This document shows, piece after piece, positions 6,543-7,426 of a stretch of 7,426 nucleotides of DNA (position 1 is the first letter of the stretch; every line of letters begins with the position of its first letter). Position numbers and translations under genes: made by a program. Origin of the DNA: Verrucomicrobiota bacterium (GTDB taxonomy: Bacteria > Verrucomicrobiota > Verrucomicrobiia > Limisphaerales > JAEYXS01); assembly GCA_021156225.1 (NCBI GenBank), contig JAJNBN010000159.1, forward strand, positions 1 to 7,426, in the 5' to 3' direction. The notes below the pieces were generated by a model, which was not told the DNA's origin, ran no database searches, and worked only from the letters and a program-made list of their open reading frames with translations.

Positions 6543-6624
6543 TCGGAAATATCGAACAGCAAATTTTAACAGAAGGGCGCGAAGCAAGCGAAGGTGGGAA
6601 TGACAAATGTCCAGATAGGTGGGC

Positions 6625-7188
6625 TTAGATCACGCTCTTACGATTGGGATCAGCATAGTTGAAACCAGCGGATTCAAATCTGGATTCCAGTGATTCTAGA
6701 CCTTGTTTCTTCTTGAATTCTCGCTCGGCGGCGGTGATCGGGATAAGCCACAAAAACTGCATCCGGCTGGAGCCTCGATCTAGCCATTCTAGTTCCGGTC
6801 CATCCAGATAGGGCGTGGAAAATAACCCGTGGTCACAGGAGGATTCTGGAAGCCAAGGACGGCCGAAATTGACGGTATGTCCCCAACCTAGACTGACGCG
6901 GCGGCGATGATACCAAGCCACGATGGTGAGCAACTCACAGAGGGATGCGTCTGGAAACGGGGAAAGGAGAAAGCATTCTATCGGTTCTTTCTCGTCATCT
7001 TCCGACAGGCCGCAAGTGACGTAGGTGAAGAGGTTTTGCTCTTTCGATGGAGAAAATTTAAGGACGGAAAAGTTCTCCAGATGGTTTTCTGGTGGGCCTT
7101 TGGTCCAGTGCAGTTCCTCGGAGAACTCACCCCAGAATGGCGAGCAGTGCTGGTGGACTTGGCGGACGTATTCAGTGTGTGCAGACAT
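6625..7188 (-). CDS. SUFU (suppressor of fused) domain protein, possible immunity protein
   Basis: The protein has 187 residues and no signal peptide, so it should be cytoplasmic. Its sequence follows the bacterial SUFU pattern across nearly the full length: FTYVTCGLSE (54-63), PIECFLLSPFPD (69-80), LLTIVAWYH (86-94), LGWGHTVNFGRPW (100-112), FSTPYLDGP (123-131), LWLIPITAAEREF (146-158), then LESLESRFES and a YADPNRKSVI terminus. Bacterial SUFU proteins are known as immunity proteins in polymorphic toxin systems, binding and neutralising a cognate toxin. Its ATG immediately follows the TAA of the preceding frame, and AAGGAA at 7198-7203, nine bases before the ATG, lies inside that frame, so translation is probably coupled. 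Base composition is less G+C-rich and codon use more mixed than in the neighbouring plus-strand genes, consistent with lateral transfer. No toxin is visible inside the window, so the immunity role is inferred. Confidence 0.85.
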   Translation of the reverse strand: MSAHTEYVRQVHQHCSPFWGEFSEELHWTKGPPENHLENFSVLKFSPSKEQNLFTYVTCGLSEDDEKEPIECFLLSPFPDASLCELLTIVAWYHRRRVSLGWGHTVNFGRPWLPESSCDHGLFSTPYLDGPELEWLDRGSSRMQFLWLIPITAAEREFKKKQGLESLESRFESAGFNYADPNRKSVI

Positions 7189-7401
7189 TTAATGCCGTTC
7201 CTTGTGCTTACGGGCCTTTTCTTTCTTTGCGGCCAATTGGCGCAGGCGATCGGCCCAGCGTTGCAGCCATTTGGGATCGTCGGTGTTGAGCGGGTCGCGG
7301 ATCTGTCGCTCCAAGGCTTCGGCGCGGGCGAGGACTTCGGCGGCGGTGAAGGAAGACATGCCGTCCGGGCCATCCAGTCGTCCTCGGGGTAGTTTGGGCA
7401 T
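7189..7401 (-). CDS. Small basic protein or C-terminal end of a longer protein, abutting SUFU
   Basis: From the ATG at 7401 the frame gives 70 residues; a second ATG at 7359 would give 56. After a Pro/Gly-rich beginning (LPRGRLDGPDG) it is mostly helical, with an amphipathic run (FTAAEVLARAEALERQ), then DDPKWLQRWADRLRQLAAKK and a strongly basic tail ending KARKHKERH. I do not recognise a family. No Shine-Dalgarno lies at a useful distance from either ATG, and the frame has no stop between 7401 and the window end, so it may be the C-terminus of a larger protein. Its TAA touches the ATG of the SUFU gene, meaning co-transcription and probable translational coupling. If the upstream part is a large secreted protein, this would be a toxin C-terminus next to its immunity gene; if not, it is a small accessory protein. 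Confidence 0.6.
   Translation of the reverse strand: MPKLPRGRLDGPDGMSSFTAAEVLARAEALERQIRDPLNTDDPKWLQRWADRLRQLAAKKEKARKHKERH
7198..7203 (-). promoter_or_regulatory. Ribosome-binding site of the SUFU gene inside the preceding frame
   Basis: AAGGAA on the minus strand stands nine bases before the SUFU ATG at 7188 and is contained in the last codons of the abutting small frame. It supports the 7188 start and coupled translation of the two genes. Confidence 0.6.
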
Positions 7402-7426
7402 ACTAAGGTTTGAAGTTTTCCTGGTA

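Noticed and set aside
6543..6624. Terminator between the convergent DUF1501 and SUFU genes
   Set aside because: Only trivial dyads such as GACA-AA-TGTC are present, with no stable stem and no T-tract on either strand.

Overview
The window most likely comes from a Verrucomicrobiota or closely related PVC bacterium. The main reason is the plus-strand pair of a large secreted protein with PSCyt1, PSCyt2/DUF1549 and PSD1/DUF1553 domains and a twin-arginine DUF1501 protein; these families are heavily expanded in Planctomycetes and Verrucomicrobia. The G+C-rich sequence and several starts without a clear Shine-Dalgarno also fit. The order or genus cannot be fixed from this sequence.

Layout. Positions 1-1836 carry three minus-strand genes read right to left: a polytopic membrane protein of unknown family (952-1836), a lipoprotein with a TPR-like region, coiled coil and C-terminal LysM domain (47-850), and the first 12 codons of another gene starting 9 bases further on (1-37). 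Positions 1861-1968 hold a candidate promoter and several inverted repeats, including a likely terminator for the next minus gene. A 100-residue secreted basic protein (2012-2314, minus) is divergent from the plus-strand pair. The divergent region 2315-2575 contains a 9-bp inverted repeat around a TATA-like box. Next come the triple-domain c-type cytochrome-like protein (2576-4996) and the DUF1501 protein (5019-6542), 22 bases apart and presumably one transcript. Convergent to them, and visibly less G+C-rich, is a SUFU-domain protein (6625-7188, minus) that directly abuts a small basic reading frame (7189-7401) still open at the window edge.

How the genes may work together. The left cluster looks like cell-envelope biology: peptidoglycan-binding lipoprotein plus membrane protein. 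The central pair is a classic PVC exported module: a protein with two CxxCH haem sites and an inserted sugar-binding-like beta domain, together with a Tat-exported alkaline-phosphatase-superfamily relative. Its biochemical role is not established. The right-hand module resembles the immunity end of a polymorphic toxin locus, because SUFU is a known immunity family and the preceding frame may be the C-terminus of a longer protein. That is inference and depends on sequence beyond the window. No tRNA, rRNA, CRISPR array or insertion sequence was seen.
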